This document shows positions 52,591 through 61,365 of a DNA stretch of 64,000 bases, piece by piece. This DNA comes from Paracoccaceae bacterium (GTDB lineage: Bacteria; Pseudomonadota; Alphaproteobacteria; Rhodobacterales; Rhodobacteraceae). The stretch's first letter is position 1; every line of letters starts with the position of its first letter. The notes under the pieces are model-generated. The model was not told where the DNA came from and made no database searches. It saw nothing but the letters and a program-made list of their open reading frames with translations. Both the position numbers and the translations under genes were made by a program. Location of the stretch: NCBI GenBank assembly GCA_947504705.1, contig CANNIA010000017.1:1-64000 (forward strand). The letters run 5' to 3'.

Positions 52591-53468
52591 GCCTCCCCAT
52601 CATCACCGCCGATCAGCGGCTGGCCGAGCCGCGCGGGATCAAGGGCTGTATCTTCGGTAAATCGGGCATCGGCAAAACCAGTCTGCTGTGGTCGCTGAAT
52701 GCCACGACGACCTTGTTCATGGATCTCGAGGCGGGTGATCTCGCCATCGAGGGCTGGCAGGGCGACACGATCCGGCCGCGCACCTGGATGGATTGCCGCG
52801 ATTTCGCGGTGTTCATCGGTGGTGCGAACCCCAGCTTGCGCGATGATCAGGCCTACAGTCCCGCGCATCATGCCGCCGTCTGCCAGAAGTTCGGCGATCC
52901 GGCTGCCGTTCAACGCTACGAGACGCTGTTCGTAGACTCGATCACCGTAGCCGGGCGGCTGTGCTTTCAGTGGTGCAAGGGCCAGCCTGAAGCGTTTTCG
53001 GAAAAGACCGGCAAGCCGGATGTCCGGGGCGCTTATGGGCTGCATGGCCGCGAAATGATCGCCTGGCTCACCCATCTGCAGCACACGCGCGGCAAGAACA
53101 TCTGGTTCGTCGGCATCCTCGACGAGAAGCTCGATGACTTCAATCGCAAGGTGTTCTCGCCGCAGATCGACGGCTCCAAGACCGGGTTGGAACTGCCCGG
53201 GATCGTCGATCAGGTCATCACCATGGCCGAGATTGCCGGGGCCGATGGCCAGCCCGCGCGCGCCTTCGTCTGCCAGACGCTGAACCCGTTCGGGTTTCCG
53301 GCCAAAGATCGCTCCGGGCGGCTCGACATGATCGAAGTGCCGCATCTGGGCCAACTGATGGCCAAGATCCACGGCCCGGTGCGCCCCGCGACAGCCCGCC
53401 TGACCTATGCCGCCACAGTCGATGGTCCGCGTGCCGCTGCCGCCGCAAACCCCTCCCAAGCCAATTGA
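52587..53468 (+). CDS. Sak4-like RecA-fold ATPase (phage recombination)
   Basis: A 293-residue P-loop ATPase. Walker A is FGKSGIGKTSLL (residues 23-34) and the Walker-B-like strand is ETLFVDSITVAG. It lacks RecA DNA-binding loops of full length and is close in layout to the AAA_24/Sak4 annealing proteins of phages, which promote ssDNA annealing together with an SSB. The next gene encodes an SSB-like protein and a helicase follows, supporting this role. Identification by motif and context, not by alignment. Confidence 0.75.
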   Translation: MSLPIITADQRLAEPRGIKGCIFGKSGIGKTSLLWSLNATTTLFMDLEAGDLAIEGWQGDTIRPRTWMDCRDFAVFIGGANPSLRDDQAYSPAHHAAVCQKFGDPAAVQRYETLFVDSITVAGRLCFQWCKGQPEAFSEKTGKPDVRGAYGLHGREMIAWLTHLQHTRGKNIWFVGILDEKLDDFNRKVFSPQIDGSKTGLELPGIVDQVITMAEIAGADGQPARAFVCQTLNPFGFPAKDRSGRLDMIEVPHLGQLMAKIHGPVRPATARLTYAATVDGPRAAAAANPSQAN

Positions 53469-53481
53469 AAGGATAAATCCG

Positions 53482-54147
53482 ATGACCGGACTCTGGAACG
53501 ATTTCAACTCCGCGCAAAGCAACGGCACTGTCGTCCCGAAAGGCACGCTGGCCAAGGTGCGGCTGACGATCCGCCCCGGCGGCTTTGACGACCCGAGCCA
53601 GGGCTGGACCGGCGGTTATGCCAAACGCGGCGCGACCGGCGCGGTCTATCTCGACGCCGAATATACCGTGGTCGAGGGCGCTTACGCCAAGCGCAAGATC
53701 TGGTCGCTGATCGGGCTTTACAGCCCGAAAGGCCCGGATTGGGGCAATGCCGGGCGCGGGTTGATCAAGGGCATCCTCAACTCGGCGCGCGGCATCGATG
53801 ACAAGGACAATTCGGCGCAGGCACAGGCCAAACGCCGGATCAGCGGCTTTGCCGAGTTGGACGGGATCGAATTCATCGCCCGGATGGACATCGGTTCCGA
53901 CACCAACGGCGAGGACAAGAACGAGGTGCGCTCTGCCGTCACGCCCAGCCATCGCGATTATGCGCAGTTGATGGGGCATGGTGGTGGTGCCGCGATGCAG
54001 GGATACGGCCAGCCGCCAGCAATGAGCGCGCCGCAGCAGGGCTACGCCGCTCCGGCCCACGGCCACGCAGCACCCGCCCCGCAACCTCAAACGCCGCAAA
54101 CCCCTGCGACCCCCGGTTTTTCCGGGCGTCCCAGTTGGGCCGAGTGA
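53482..54147 (+). CDS. SSB-like protein with disordered tail
   Basis: A 221-residue protein. Residues 1 to about 150 look like a compact beta-rich domain (GTVVPKGTLAKVRLTIRPGG; GAVYLDAEYTVVEGAYAKRK). Residues about 165-215 are Gln/Pro/Ala/Gly-rich and low in complexity, and the chain ends in FSGRPSWAE. Folded domain, flexible linker and short tip resemble SSB organisation, although the tip lacks the usual DDDIPF. The ATG at 53482 has GAAAGGA upstream. Neighbouring Sak4-like ATPase and helicase fit an ssDNA-binding role. Confidence 0.6.
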   Translation: MTGLWNDFNSAQSNGTVVPKGTLAKVRLTIRPGGFDDPSQGWTGGYAKRGATGAVYLDAEYTVVEGAYAKRKIWSLIGLYSPKGPDWGNAGRGLIKGILNSARGIDDKDNSAQAQAKRRISGFAELDGIEFIARMDIGSDTNGEDKNEVRSAVTPSHRDYAQLMGHGGGAAMQGYGQPPAMSAPQQGYAAPAHGHAAPAPQPQTPQTPATPGFSGRPSWAE

Positions 54148-54159
54148 GGGGGACGAACC

Positions 54160-55869
54160 ATGCGGCTGCGTCCCCGTCAGAAAACCTTCGTCGAGCGCAG
54201 CCTTGCGGCGCTTGACGCCCACGGCAACACGCTGGGCATCGCGCCCACCGGTGCCGGCAAGACGATCATGCTGTCGGCGGTCACCGGTGAGGTGATCGGC
54301 GATAGCGCCGCCAAGGCCTGCGTGCTGGCCCACCGCGACGAGTTGACCGATCAGAACCGGGGCAAGTTCGCCCGGGTCAATCCTGGCCTGACCACCTCGG
54401 TGATCGATGCCAATGGCAAGTCATGGGCGGGTCAGGTGACTTTCGCCATGGTGCCGACCTTGGCGCGGATCGGCAATCTCGCCGCCATGCCCAAGCTCGA
54501 TCTGCTGGTGATCGACGAGGCGCATCATGCGGTGGCGGCAAGTTACCGCCGGATCATCGACCATGTCCGCGCTGCCAACCCCGACGCCCGCATCTTCGGG
54601 GTCACCGCTACGCCGAACCGGGGCGACCGCAAGGGCCTGCGCGAGGTGTTCGACAATGTCGCGGATCAGGTGCGTCTGGGCGAGTTGATCGCCTCGGGCC
54701 ATCTGGTGCCGCCGCGCACCTTCGTCATCGATGTCGGCGTGCAGGACAAGCTGCGCTCGGTGCGCAAGACACTGGCGGACTTCGACATGGGCGAAGTGGC
54801 CTCGATCATGGACCGCGCGCCGGTGACCGACGAAATGATCCGGCACTGGAAAGACAAGGCGCACGAGGCCGGGCGCGCAGATACCTGGCGGCAGACGGTC
54901 GTATTCTGCTCCACCGTCGCCCATGCCGCGCATGTGACGGAGGCCTTCAACGCCGCGGATGTGCCGGCAGCGCTGATCCATGGCGATCTGCCAAGCGAGG
55001 AACGGCGCCAGATTCTCGCCGCCTACGCCGTGGGCGAAATCCGCGTCATCGTCAACGTGGCGGTGCTGACCGAAGGCTGGGATCATCCGCCGACCTCCTG
55101 CGTCGTGCTGCTGCGCCCCAGTTCCTACAAGTCCACCATGATCCAGATGATCGGGCGCGGCTTGCGCACCATCGATCCGGAGGAACACCCCGGCGTGGTC
55201 AAGACCGACTGCATCGTGCTGGATTTTGGCACCTCGAGCCTGATCCACGGCACGCTGGAACAGGACGTCGATCTCGACGGCAAGACCGAGACTGGCGAAG
55301 CCCCGACCAAGGTCTGCCCGGGTTGCGGGGCCGACATTCCGCTGGCCTGCTTTGAATGCCCGCTCTGCGGCGAGGGTCTTGGCACTGAGGAGGACGCGGC
55401 CGAAGCGGCAGGACGCGCCGCGTTGAGCGGTTTCATCATGACGGAGATCGATCTCTTGAAGCGGTCCAGCTTCGCATGGATCGATCTGTTCGGGGCCGAT
55501 GATGCGCTGATGGCCAACGGGTTCAACGCTTGGGGTGGCATTTTCTTTCTGGAAGGCCGCTGGCATGCGGTTGGCGGCGCGAAGGGGCAGAGCCCCCGTT
55601 TGCTGGGCATCGGCGAGCGCACCGTCTGCCTCGCCCAAGCCGACGATTGGCTGAATGAGGTCGAGACCGACGAGAGCGCCTTCAAGACCCGCGGCTGGCT
55701 GAACCAGGCCGCCACCGAAAAGCAGCTGCAATATCTGCCGCCCGCCTATCGCCAGGATTACGGCCTGACCCGCTACCACGCCTCGGCGCTGATGACCTTC
55801 ACCTTCAACAAGCGGGCGATCCGTACCCTCGTCATGGCCGCCGCCCCTGAACAGCGGAGGGCCGCATGA
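54160..55869 (+). CDS. SF2 DEAD/DEAH-box helicase
   Basis: A 569-residue superfamily 2 helicase. Motif I is GIAPTGAGKTIML (about residues 26-38), motif II DEAH in LLVIDEAHHAVAA (about 118), motif III GVTATPNRGD, and motifs V/VI in VNVAVLTEGWDHPPTS and QMIGRGLRTID. A four-Cys zinc element (VCPGCGADIPLACFECPLCG, about residues 386-405) and a C-terminal domain follow. RadD-like or phage-replication helicases share this plan. It probably unwinds or remodels DNA in the element's replication. Confidence 0.88.
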   Translation: MRLRPRQKTFVERSLAALDAHGNTLGIAPTGAGKTIMLSAVTGEVIGDSAAKACVLAHRDELTDQNRGKFARVNPGLTTSVIDANGKSWAGQVTFAMVPTLARIGNLAAMPKLDLLVIDEAHHAVAASYRRIIDHVRAANPDARIFGVTATPNRGDRKGLREVFDNVADQVRLGELIASGHLVPPRTFVIDVGVQDKLRSVRKTLADFDMGEVASIMDRAPVTDEMIRHWKDKAHEAGRADTWRQTVVFCSTVAHAAHVTEAFNAADVPAALIHGDLPSEERRQILAAYAVGEIRVIVNVAVLTEGWDHPPTSCVVLLRPSSYKSTMIQMIGRGLRTIDPEEHPGVVKTDCIVLDFGTSSLIHGTLEQDVDLDGKTETGEAPTKVCPGCGADIPLACFECPLCGEGLGTEEDAAEAAGRAALSGFIMTEIDLLKRSSFAWIDLFGADDALMANGFNAWGGIFFLEGRWHAVGGAKGQSPRLLGIGERTVCLAQADDWLNEVETDESAFKTRGWLNQAATEKQLQYLPPAYRQDYGLTRYHASALMTFTFNKRAIRTLVMAAAPEQRRAA

Positions 55870-55872
55870 CCC

Positions 55873-56283
55873 ATGACAGCAATCATTCCCATGGCCGCAG
55901 ATCAGCGCCGGACGCTCTGGCATCCGCGTGGAACGCTCTGTGCTGTTTGCTTGCAACTCACCCGTGGCTTCGGCTGGTCGGATCCGGTGTCCTCGAAGCA
56001 TCGCCGGCCGTCAGTCTGGTTCTGCTCGATGCCCTGCCAAGGCTACTGGTGGCGCTTGGCGCGGGGATCCTCCGCCATGGTTGATCTCACCGACGAGGAA
56101 CGCGCCGCCATTACAGTCGCCATGAAGCGATTGGCGCTGCTGATGGACGAGATCGGCTGGCAGACGCAGCTGGCTGAACTGTCGGAGCGCCAAGTCCGCG
56201 CCGTGATCGAGGAAGCCGTCGAGGGCTTTCGCGAAGCGATGGCCGACATCGCCAAGGCCAAAACCCCGGCGGTGCCGTTTTGA
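55873..56283 (+). CDS. DUF6511-like phage protein
   Basis: A 136-residue protein with a Cys-pair region (TLCAVCLQLTRGFGW ... VWFCSMPCQGYW) that may bind zinc and a helical C-terminus (MVDLTDEERAAITVAMKRLA; MDEIGWQTQLAELSERQVRA). I recognise the second part as DUF6511-like. It overlaps the nuclease gene by 4 bp. Role unknown, probably in DNA metabolism of the element. Confidence 0.65.
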   Translation: MTAIIPMAADQRRTLWHPRGTLCAVCLQLTRGFGWSDPVSSKHRRPSVWFCSMPCQGYWWRLARGSSAMVDLTDEERAAITVAMKRLALLMDEIGWQTQLAELSERQVRAVIEEAVEGFREAMADIAKAKTPAVPF

Positions 56284-57050
56284 CTCTGGATTACAATCAC
56301 AGGCCCAGCTTCGCCGACAAGGTGAACGCCGCTGTCGATGCGGCGCTGACCGCAGATAATGCTACCCACACCCCGCGCGATTATCTCGGCGGTTCGCGCC
56401 TGGGCCATGCCTGCGAACGCGCCCTGCAGTTCGAGTTCACGCATGCGCCGAAGGACGACGGTCAGGAATTCTCCGGGCAGTTGCTGCGCATCTTCGCCAT
56501 CGGCCATTCGCTCGAGGATCTGGCGGTGGCCTGGCTGCGTGGTGCCGGGTTCGATCTTTACACCCGCAAGGGCAACCGCCCTGACGGCGGCCAGTTCGGC
56601 TTCTCAGTCGCCGGTGGCCGGGTGCGCGGTCATGTCGACGGCATCATCGCCGCGGGGCCGGAAGGTCTCGGGCTGGCCATCCCCGCGCTTTGGGAATGCA
56701 AGACGATGAACGCCAAGAACTGGCGGCTGTGCGTGAAGGACGGCGTCACCCTCGCCAAGCCGGTCTATGCCGCGCAGATCGCACTGTATCAGGCATATAT
56801 GGAAGCGAGCGTGCCCGGCATCAGCGCCGCACCGGCCGTGTTCACTGCCATCAACAAGGACACGGCCGAGTTGCACCACGAGCTGGTGCCGTTCGATGCC
56901 GCCCTCGCGCAGCGCATGTCCGACCGCGCCGTGCGCATACTGCGGGCCACTGACGCGGGCGAGTTGCTGCCGCGCATCGCGACCAGCCGCGATTTTTTCG
57001 AATGCCGTTTCTGCCCTTGGGCTGAGCGTTGCTGGGGGCTCGCGCGGTGA
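56280..57050 (+). CDS. Cas4/RecB-like PD-(D/E)XK nuclease
   Basis: A 256-residue nuclease. VRGHVDGIIAAG (Asp) and ALWECKTMNAKNW (ExK) are the catalytic core. A lone Cys near residue 45 (LGHACERALQFEF) and a C-terminal cluster FFECRFCPWAERCW give four cysteines in the arrangement that holds an iron-sulfur cluster in Cas4 and AddB. It probably resects DNA ends to provide substrates for the Sak4-like annealing protein. No CRISPR array or other cas gene is nearby. Confidence 0.82.
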   Translation: MTLDYNHRPSFADKVNAAVDAALTADNATHTPRDYLGGSRLGHACERALQFEFTHAPKDDGQEFSGQLLRIFAIGHSLEDLAVAWLRGAGFDLYTRKGNRPDGGQFGFSVAGGRVRGHVDGIIAAGPEGLGLAIPALWECKTMNAKNWRLCVKDGVTLAKPVYAAQIALYQAYMEASVPGISAAPAVFTAINKDTAELHHELVPFDAALAQRMSDRAVRILRATDAGELLPRIATSRDFFECRFCPWAERCWGLAR

Positions 57051-59347
57051 GCGAAGACAACATTATCCACTTCAGCCCCTGGCAGGATTTCAACGACGCG
57101 CCGCAGGCCGAGGATCCGTTCGACGTCGAGCCGGACCCTGCCCAGATCGAAATCTTCCTCGATGTCGTGTTCGGCTACAGCGAGGGCCAGATCCCGGTCC
57201 GGGGCTTTGTCGACATGGGACAGGGCAAGGAGGGTCGGCCGCACAATATCTGGATCGACGCTGATGCCACAGCGCCGGTCAAGCTCGCGACCTTTGCCAG
57301 CTGGGCCTGGCGTGAAGGGGCTGCCGTCTACGTGATCCCCGGCACCGTCGCCGGGGCCGGACAGGCCAAATCCGCCGATGTGCTGCAGATGCAGGCGCTG
57401 GTCGTCGATCTCGACGCAGGCGATATCCCCGCCAAGCTTAACCATCTGCTGCGCCATCTTGGACAGCCCACCCTGATCATCGAAAGCGGCGGGCGCACAT
57501 CCGAAGGGGCCAGCAAGCTGCATGTCTGGTGGCGCATGACCGAACCCGCCGAGGGACCGGCGCTGGCCGAACTCTGCCGTATCCGAGGTGAGATCGCCCT
57601 GAAGGTCGGTGGCGATACCCATTTCCGCTCCGCCCATCAGCCGATCCGGGTGGCAGGCTCGGTTTATCACAAGCACGGGCATCAGCGGCTGGTGCAGATC
57701 CGTGAACACCACGCTGTCGAAGCCGATCTCGACGAGTTCGCAGACCGAGTGGCGGAAATGCCGCCAATGCCAGGCGCAGGCATGGCCAGCAGCGGTATTG
57801 CTCCCGGCAAACCGTCGCTCGACGCGGTGCTGACCACGCCGGTCCGCGAAGGTGATCAGGATGAGTGGAGCCGCTTCACGGGGGCCAGCGTCGCCATCGG
57901 GCATTTCCTGCGCATGGTCCACGAGGGCAGGATGTCGCCTGACGACGGCTGGGAGGCGATCCGGGGTTACAATGCCGCCGCCCTGCGCCCGAGCTGGCCC
58001 GAGGATCGCCTGAAGGCGGAATCCGAGCGGCTCTGGGCCAGGCATATCGAGAAGAACGGCCCGCCGCTGATCCGCGCTGCCACCAGCAGAGCCATGCCCA
58101 CCGCAATGCCTGCGTTCAGCCTTGGCGCGCTCCTTGATGATGTCAGTCCGATGCCCGAGGACCTTATCGCTCCGCGCGTGCTGACGCCGGGCGGCTTGCT
58201 GGTGCTGGGCGGCGCTCCCAAGGTGGGCAAGAGCGATTTCCTGATCTCCTGGCTCGTGCATATGGCGGCCGGCGTGCCGTTCCTCGGCTTCACGCCACCG
58301 CGCCCACTGCGCGTCTTCTATCTGCAGGCGGAGATCCAGTATCACTACCTGCGCGAACGGTTGCGGCTGATCAGGCTTGCTCCGGCGGTGATCGCCGCCG
58401 CGCGCGACAGGCTCATAGCCACGCCCAAGCTCCGGCTGCTGCTGGACGACCATGGCGTGACACTCGCCGCCGAGGCCATCCGTCAAGCCTTTCCCGATGC
58501 GCCCCCCGATATCATCTGCATCGACCCGATCCGGAACCTCTTTGACGGCGGACCGGAGGGCGGCGGCGAGAATGACAACGGCGCGATGATGTTCTTTTTG
58601 CAAGCCCGCGTGGAGGTTCTGCGCGAAGCAGTGAACCCCGACTGCGGCGTGATCCTGGCGCACCACACCAGAAAGACCGGCAAGCAACAGGTGAAGGACG
58701 ATCCCTTCCTTGCCCTCTCGGGTGCCAGTGCGCTGCGCGGCTTCTACACCTCCGGCCTCATCATGCACCGCCCCGATGAAGACCGGACAGAACGTCGGCT
58801 GGAGATCGAGCTGCGCAATGGGCCCGCGCTGCCCGCCATGATCATCGACAAGGTGGGCGGCGCGTGGGTGCAGATCGACGACCGCCACGAACGGCTGGTC
58901 CGGCAGGAAACAGGGGCACGGCATGACGCCGAGCGGGTGCGCAAGGGTGATGTCATTCTCGGGATGATCGCGGAACAGGCGACGCAGGGCCGGATGTTCA
59001 CGCTGACCCAATTCGGGGCGAAGTTCGAGAACAAAGGCAGTCTTGGCGGCCAGACCAGCATCCGCGAACGGCTGCATGTGCTGGCGACCAAGGGCCATGT
59101 GAAATTCGTGGGCGGCGCGCAGGCCACAGCCCTTGGCCTCAAACGGGATCGCTCGAAGTTTGGCTACCTCTGCGTGCGCGACATGCATCTGCGGACCGCC
59201 GACGAGACGGTCGATGATGAGACTGGCGAGGTCATCCCCGTCTTCGTCCGCATCCTGCCGACCGGCTACATGTGCGCCCAAAGCGGCGCGCTCCTGCCGG
59301 TCGAAAATCCCGACGTCTGGGTTGATCAGGAGGGGGAGGACGCATGA
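57047..59347 (+). CDS. Primase-helicase (RepA-like AAA ATPase with AEP-like N-terminus)
   Basis: A 766-residue protein from the GTG at 57047, which overlaps the nuclease stop (GTGA). The N-terminal region (about residues 90-220: LVVDLDAGDIPAKLNHLLRHLG ... IIESGGRTSEGASKLHVWW ... FRSAHQPIRVAGSVYHKHG) resembles RepB-type archaeo-eukaryotic primases. A RecA-fold hexameric helicase follows: Walker A LGGAPKVGKSDFL (about residue 390) and Walker B IICIDPIRNLF. The combination recalls phage/plasmid primase-helicases that bind iterons at their own origin. An array of CCAGAACACGG repeats begins 16 bp after its stop. Confidence 0.82.
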   Translation: MSEDNIIHFSPWQDFNDAPQAEDPFDVEPDPAQIEIFLDVVFGYSEGQIPVRGFVDMGQGKEGRPHNIWIDADATAPVKLATFASWAWREGAAVYVIPGTVAGAGQAKSADVLQMQALVVDLDAGDIPAKLNHLLRHLGQPTLIIESGGRTSEGASKLHVWWRMTEPAEGPALAELCRIRGEIALKVGGDTHFRSAHQPIRVAGSVYHKHGHQRLVQIREHHAVEADLDEFADRVAEMPPMPGAGMASSGIAPGKPSLDAVLTTPVREGDQDEWSRFTGASVAIGHFLRMVHEGRMSPDDGWEAIRGYNAAALRPSWPEDRLKAESERLWARHIEKNGPPLIRAATSRAMPTAMPAFSLGALLDDVSPMPEDLIAPRVLTPGGLLVLGGAPKVGKSDFLISWLVHMAAGVPFLGFTPPRPLRVFYLQAEIQYHYLRERLRLIRLAPAVIAAARDRLIATPKLRLLLDDHGVTLAAEAIRQAFPDAPPDIICIDPIRNLFDGGPEGGGENDNGAMMFFLQARVEVLREAVNPDCGVILAHHTRKTGKQQVKDDPFLALSGASALRGFYTSGLIMHRPDEDRTERRLEIELRNGPALPAMIIDKVGGAWVQIDDRHERLVRQETGARHDAERVRKGDVILGMIAEQATQGRMFTLTQFGAKFENKGSLGGQTSIRERLHVLATKGHVKFVGGAQATALGLKRDRSKFGYLCVRDMHLRTADETVDDETGEVIPVFVRILPTGYMCAQSGALLPVENPDVWVDQEGEDA

Positions 59348-59362
59348 TCCCGCACCCGATTT

Positions 59363-59574
59363 CCAGAACACGGAATAGCGCGCCCCAATCCGTGTTCTGG
59401 CCAGAACACGGCCCGTGTTTTGGCAGCCCGTGTTCTGCGTTCTGGAATTCATCAAGTGAAAGCAATGCGTTACGCCAGAACGCAGAACACGGATCGAGCC
59501 AGAACACAAACGCTTCCGTGTTCTGGAATCCGCCATTGAATTCAGATGGTTACGCCAGAACGCAGAACACGGAT
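59363..59574. repeat. Iteron-like CCAGAACACGG array (candidate origin)
   Basis: Right after the primase-helicase gene, CCAGAACACGG or its complement occurs at 59363-59373 (+), 59390-59400 (-), 59401-59411 (+), 59413-59423 (-, one mismatch), 59499-59509 (+, final two bases differ) and 59516-59526 (-). An 18-bp composite CCAGAACGCAGAACACGG occurs at 59428-59445 (-), 59475-59492 (+) and 59555-59572 (+). The copies at 59390 and 59401 abut as a perfect 22-bp palindrome. A 26-bp block is directly repeated at 59469-59494 and 59549-59574. Confidence 0.85.
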
Positions 59575-59593
59575 TCCCCTCCCTAAAGGGAAG

Positions 59594-59626
59594 GGTGCCT
59601 CCCCGCCTGTAGCGGGGGAAGGCACC
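59594..59626. terminator. GC-rich hairpin after the iteron array
   Basis: Arms GGTGCC-T-CCCCGC and GCGGGG-GAA-GGCACC around a 5-nt loop. No T-run follows. It separates the iteron array from the RuvC-like gene and could be a terminator or a structured part of an origin. Confidence 0.45.
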
Positions 59627-59690
59627 TTCCAGCCAACCAGCCCCCGGATGGGCGAGTTCAAACCACCAAGATCACACACAGGAGACCCCG

Positions 59691-60227
59691 ATGATGCAAC
59701 TCTCGCCAATCACCAAAGCCACAGACGCTCCGCTGAAATTGCAGAGCACGGCAGCATCAGGCCGCACCATTCTCGCGCTGGACCTCGGCACCACCACCGG
59801 CTGGGCCATCCGGGGTTTCGATGGGCTGATCACCAGCGGCACCGCCAGCTTTCGTCCCGGCCGTTTCGATGGCGGCGGCATGCGCTACCTGCGCTTCACC
59901 AACTGGCTGAGCGAGATCGACCGGCTGTCCGGACCGATCAACGCGATCTGGTTCGAGGAGGTCCGGCGCCACGCAGGCACCGACGCCGCCCATGTCTATG
60001 GCGGTCTGATGGCGACCCTGACCGCATGGGCCGAATTGCGCGGCGTGCCCTATCAGGGTGTCCCAGTCGGCAGCATCAAAAAACACGCCACTGGCAAGGG
60101 CAACGCACCCAAGCAGGCGGTGATCGCCGCAGCCCGTGCGCGTGGCTTCAGCCCTGCCGATGACAACGAGGCCGATGCCATCGCACTGCTGCTCTGGGCG
60201 CTGGAAACAAACGGGGGTGCGCAATGA
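59691..60227 (+). CDS. RuvC-like Holliday junction resolvase
   Basis: A 178-residue RNase H-fold nuclease. LALDLGTTTGWAI contains the first catalytic Asp (about residue 31), NAIWFEEVRRHAG the Glu and DDNEADAIALLLWAL the final Asp pair, as in RuvC-like phage resolvases. It probably cuts recombination or replication intermediates before packaging or resolution. GGAGACCCCG precedes tandem ATGs at 59691 and 59694. It overlaps the next gene by 4 bp. Confidence 0.87.
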   Translation: MMQLSPITKATDAPLKLQSTAASGRTILALDLGTTTGWAIRGFDGLITSGTASFRPGRFDGGGMRYLRFTNWLSEIDRLSGPINAIWFEEVRRHAGTDAAHVYGGLMATLTAWAELRGVPYQGVPVGSIKKHATGKGNAPKQAVIAAARARGFSPADDNEADAIALLLWALETNGGAQ

Positions 60228-60433
60228 CCTGCATGCGGTTTGCCCCGAAAGGCTATGGCGGTCATCGACGCAGCCCCGACGAGGTCAAGCGAGAGGGCTG
60301 GAAAGACCAGGGGCTTCTGGCCGTCGCCATTGATGATCACCGCCTCACCTGGCCCGAACGCGAACTGATCCGCCAGTTGGGCGAGAAACTCTACGGCAAG
60401 CGCCTTGTCGGGCAGGAGGTGCGCCGTGGCTGA
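60224..60433 (+). CDS. Small hypothetical element protein
   Basis: A 69-residue basic protein starting MTCMRFAPKGYGGHRRSPDE. Overlaps on both sides (4 bp upstream, 8 bp downstream) support it as a real coupled gene. No domain recognised. Confidence 0.7.
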   Translation: MTCMRFAPKGYGGHRRSPDEVKREGWKDQGLLAVAIDDHRLTWPERELIRQLGEKLYGKRLVGQEVRRG

Positions 60434-60848
60434 CTGGACCCGGGCGATGGTCGAGGACCAGATCGAAACGGCGGCCGAGGTGTTCCGCGCGCTGCCGGGA
60501 GTGCGGCCACAGGGCTATTCCAATGCTTGGCCGGAGTATTTTCACAGCTTTGGCGACAAGGTAGGTCAGCAGCCCGAAACCCGTCGCCCGCGTCCCGGGC
60601 CGCGCGCCATCACCGAGGCGGAGGCGACTTTGCTGTGGTTGCGCTGGCTGGAACCACATGACGCGAGATTGGTCTGGTTGCGGGCGAACCGGACTGCCTG
60701 GAAACCGATCTGCTGGGAGTTCGGCATCAGCCGCGCTACGGCGAACCGGCGGTGGGAGTATGGGCTCAGCGTCATCACCTGGCGGCTGAACGGGAAGCGG
60801 GTGCCAGCCAAGCGGTCGATGGACCACGTGATCCAGCGTGCGCGATGA
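60426..60848 (+). CDS. DUF6362-like protein
   Basis: A 140-residue protein from the GTG at 60426 (MADWTRAMVEDQIETAAEVF). The C-terminal half (WKPICWEFGISRATANRRWEYGLSVITWRLNG) is a helix-turn-helix of the kind seen in DUF6362 proteins of phages. A role as a regulator or packaging-related factor is possible; I cannot decide. It is the last gene of the plus-strand block. Confidence 0.72.
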   Translation: MADWTRAMVEDQIETAAEVFRALPGVRPQGYSNAWPEYFHSFGDKVGQQPETRRPRPGPRAITEAEATLLWLRWLEPHDARLVWLRANRTAWKPICWEFGISRATANRRWEYGLSVITWRLNGKRVPAKRSMDHVIQRAR

Positions 60849-60948
60849 TCACGAACAGCAACCCGTTATTAAAGGTTCGTGGCGGAACCTTTAATTGGCA
60901 CGTCACGCTATTCAAGTTTCGCCATGCTGGCCATGGGGGCGCAGAAGG

Positions 60949-61365
60949 TCATCCGGCGCGAAAGGGATTAAACACCGTCGCCCCCAGCCCGGCAACGTCC
61001 GATACGTTGCGGGTGACCAGCGTCAACCCGTTCACCTTGGCGGTCGCGGCCAGCAATGCGTCGATCACCGGCACTGGGCGCATTGCGTTCATCCGGCCCC
61101 ATTCGTCGGCCACACTGGCATCAACCGGCAGGATACGCTCGGCGAAGGCTTCTGTCACTTCGCCGAGCCAGCGCTCCAGGGCTGCTGCCTTTTGCGGATC
61201 GCGGGCACGGGCCAGTTCGACCCCCTTGCGGATTTCCCCGAGAACGAGCGGGCTCAGGAACAGATCGCCTTCGCCCACTCCGGCCCACCAAGCAGCCACG
61301 CCGGGATCACAGCGATCCCCTTTGCGCAGTTCCGAAATGACATTTGTGTCGATCAGAAAGCTCAC
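60949..61365 (-). CDS. PIN-domain toxin (VapC/FitB-like)
   Basis: A 138-residue PIN-domain ribonuclease. MSFLIDTNVISELRKG holds the first Asp, LVLGEIRKGVELA the Glu and PVIDALLAATAKVNGLTLVTRN the C-terminal acidic pair. All catalytic positions look intact. It overlaps the antitoxin gene by 4 bp in the usual antitoxin-toxin order. It is oriented against the surrounding element genes and probably stabilises the element. Confidence 0.92.
   Translation of the reverse strand: MSFLIDTNVISELRKGDRCDPGVAAWWAGVGEGDLFLSPLVLGEIRKGVELARARDPQKAAALERWLGEVTEAFAERILPVDASVADEWGRMNAMRPVPVIDALLAATAKVNGLTLVTRNVSDVAGLGATVFNPFRAG

Noticed and set aside
56280-57050. Cas4-like nuclease as a sign of a CRISPR system
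   Set aside because: No direct-repeat array, cas1/cas2 or effector gene is present; the context is phage replication.
56789-59536. A 915-residue open frame on the minus strand
   Set aside because: It is antisense to the primase-helicase and nuclease genes, has a composition typical of a GC-rich shadow frame, and shows no domain.
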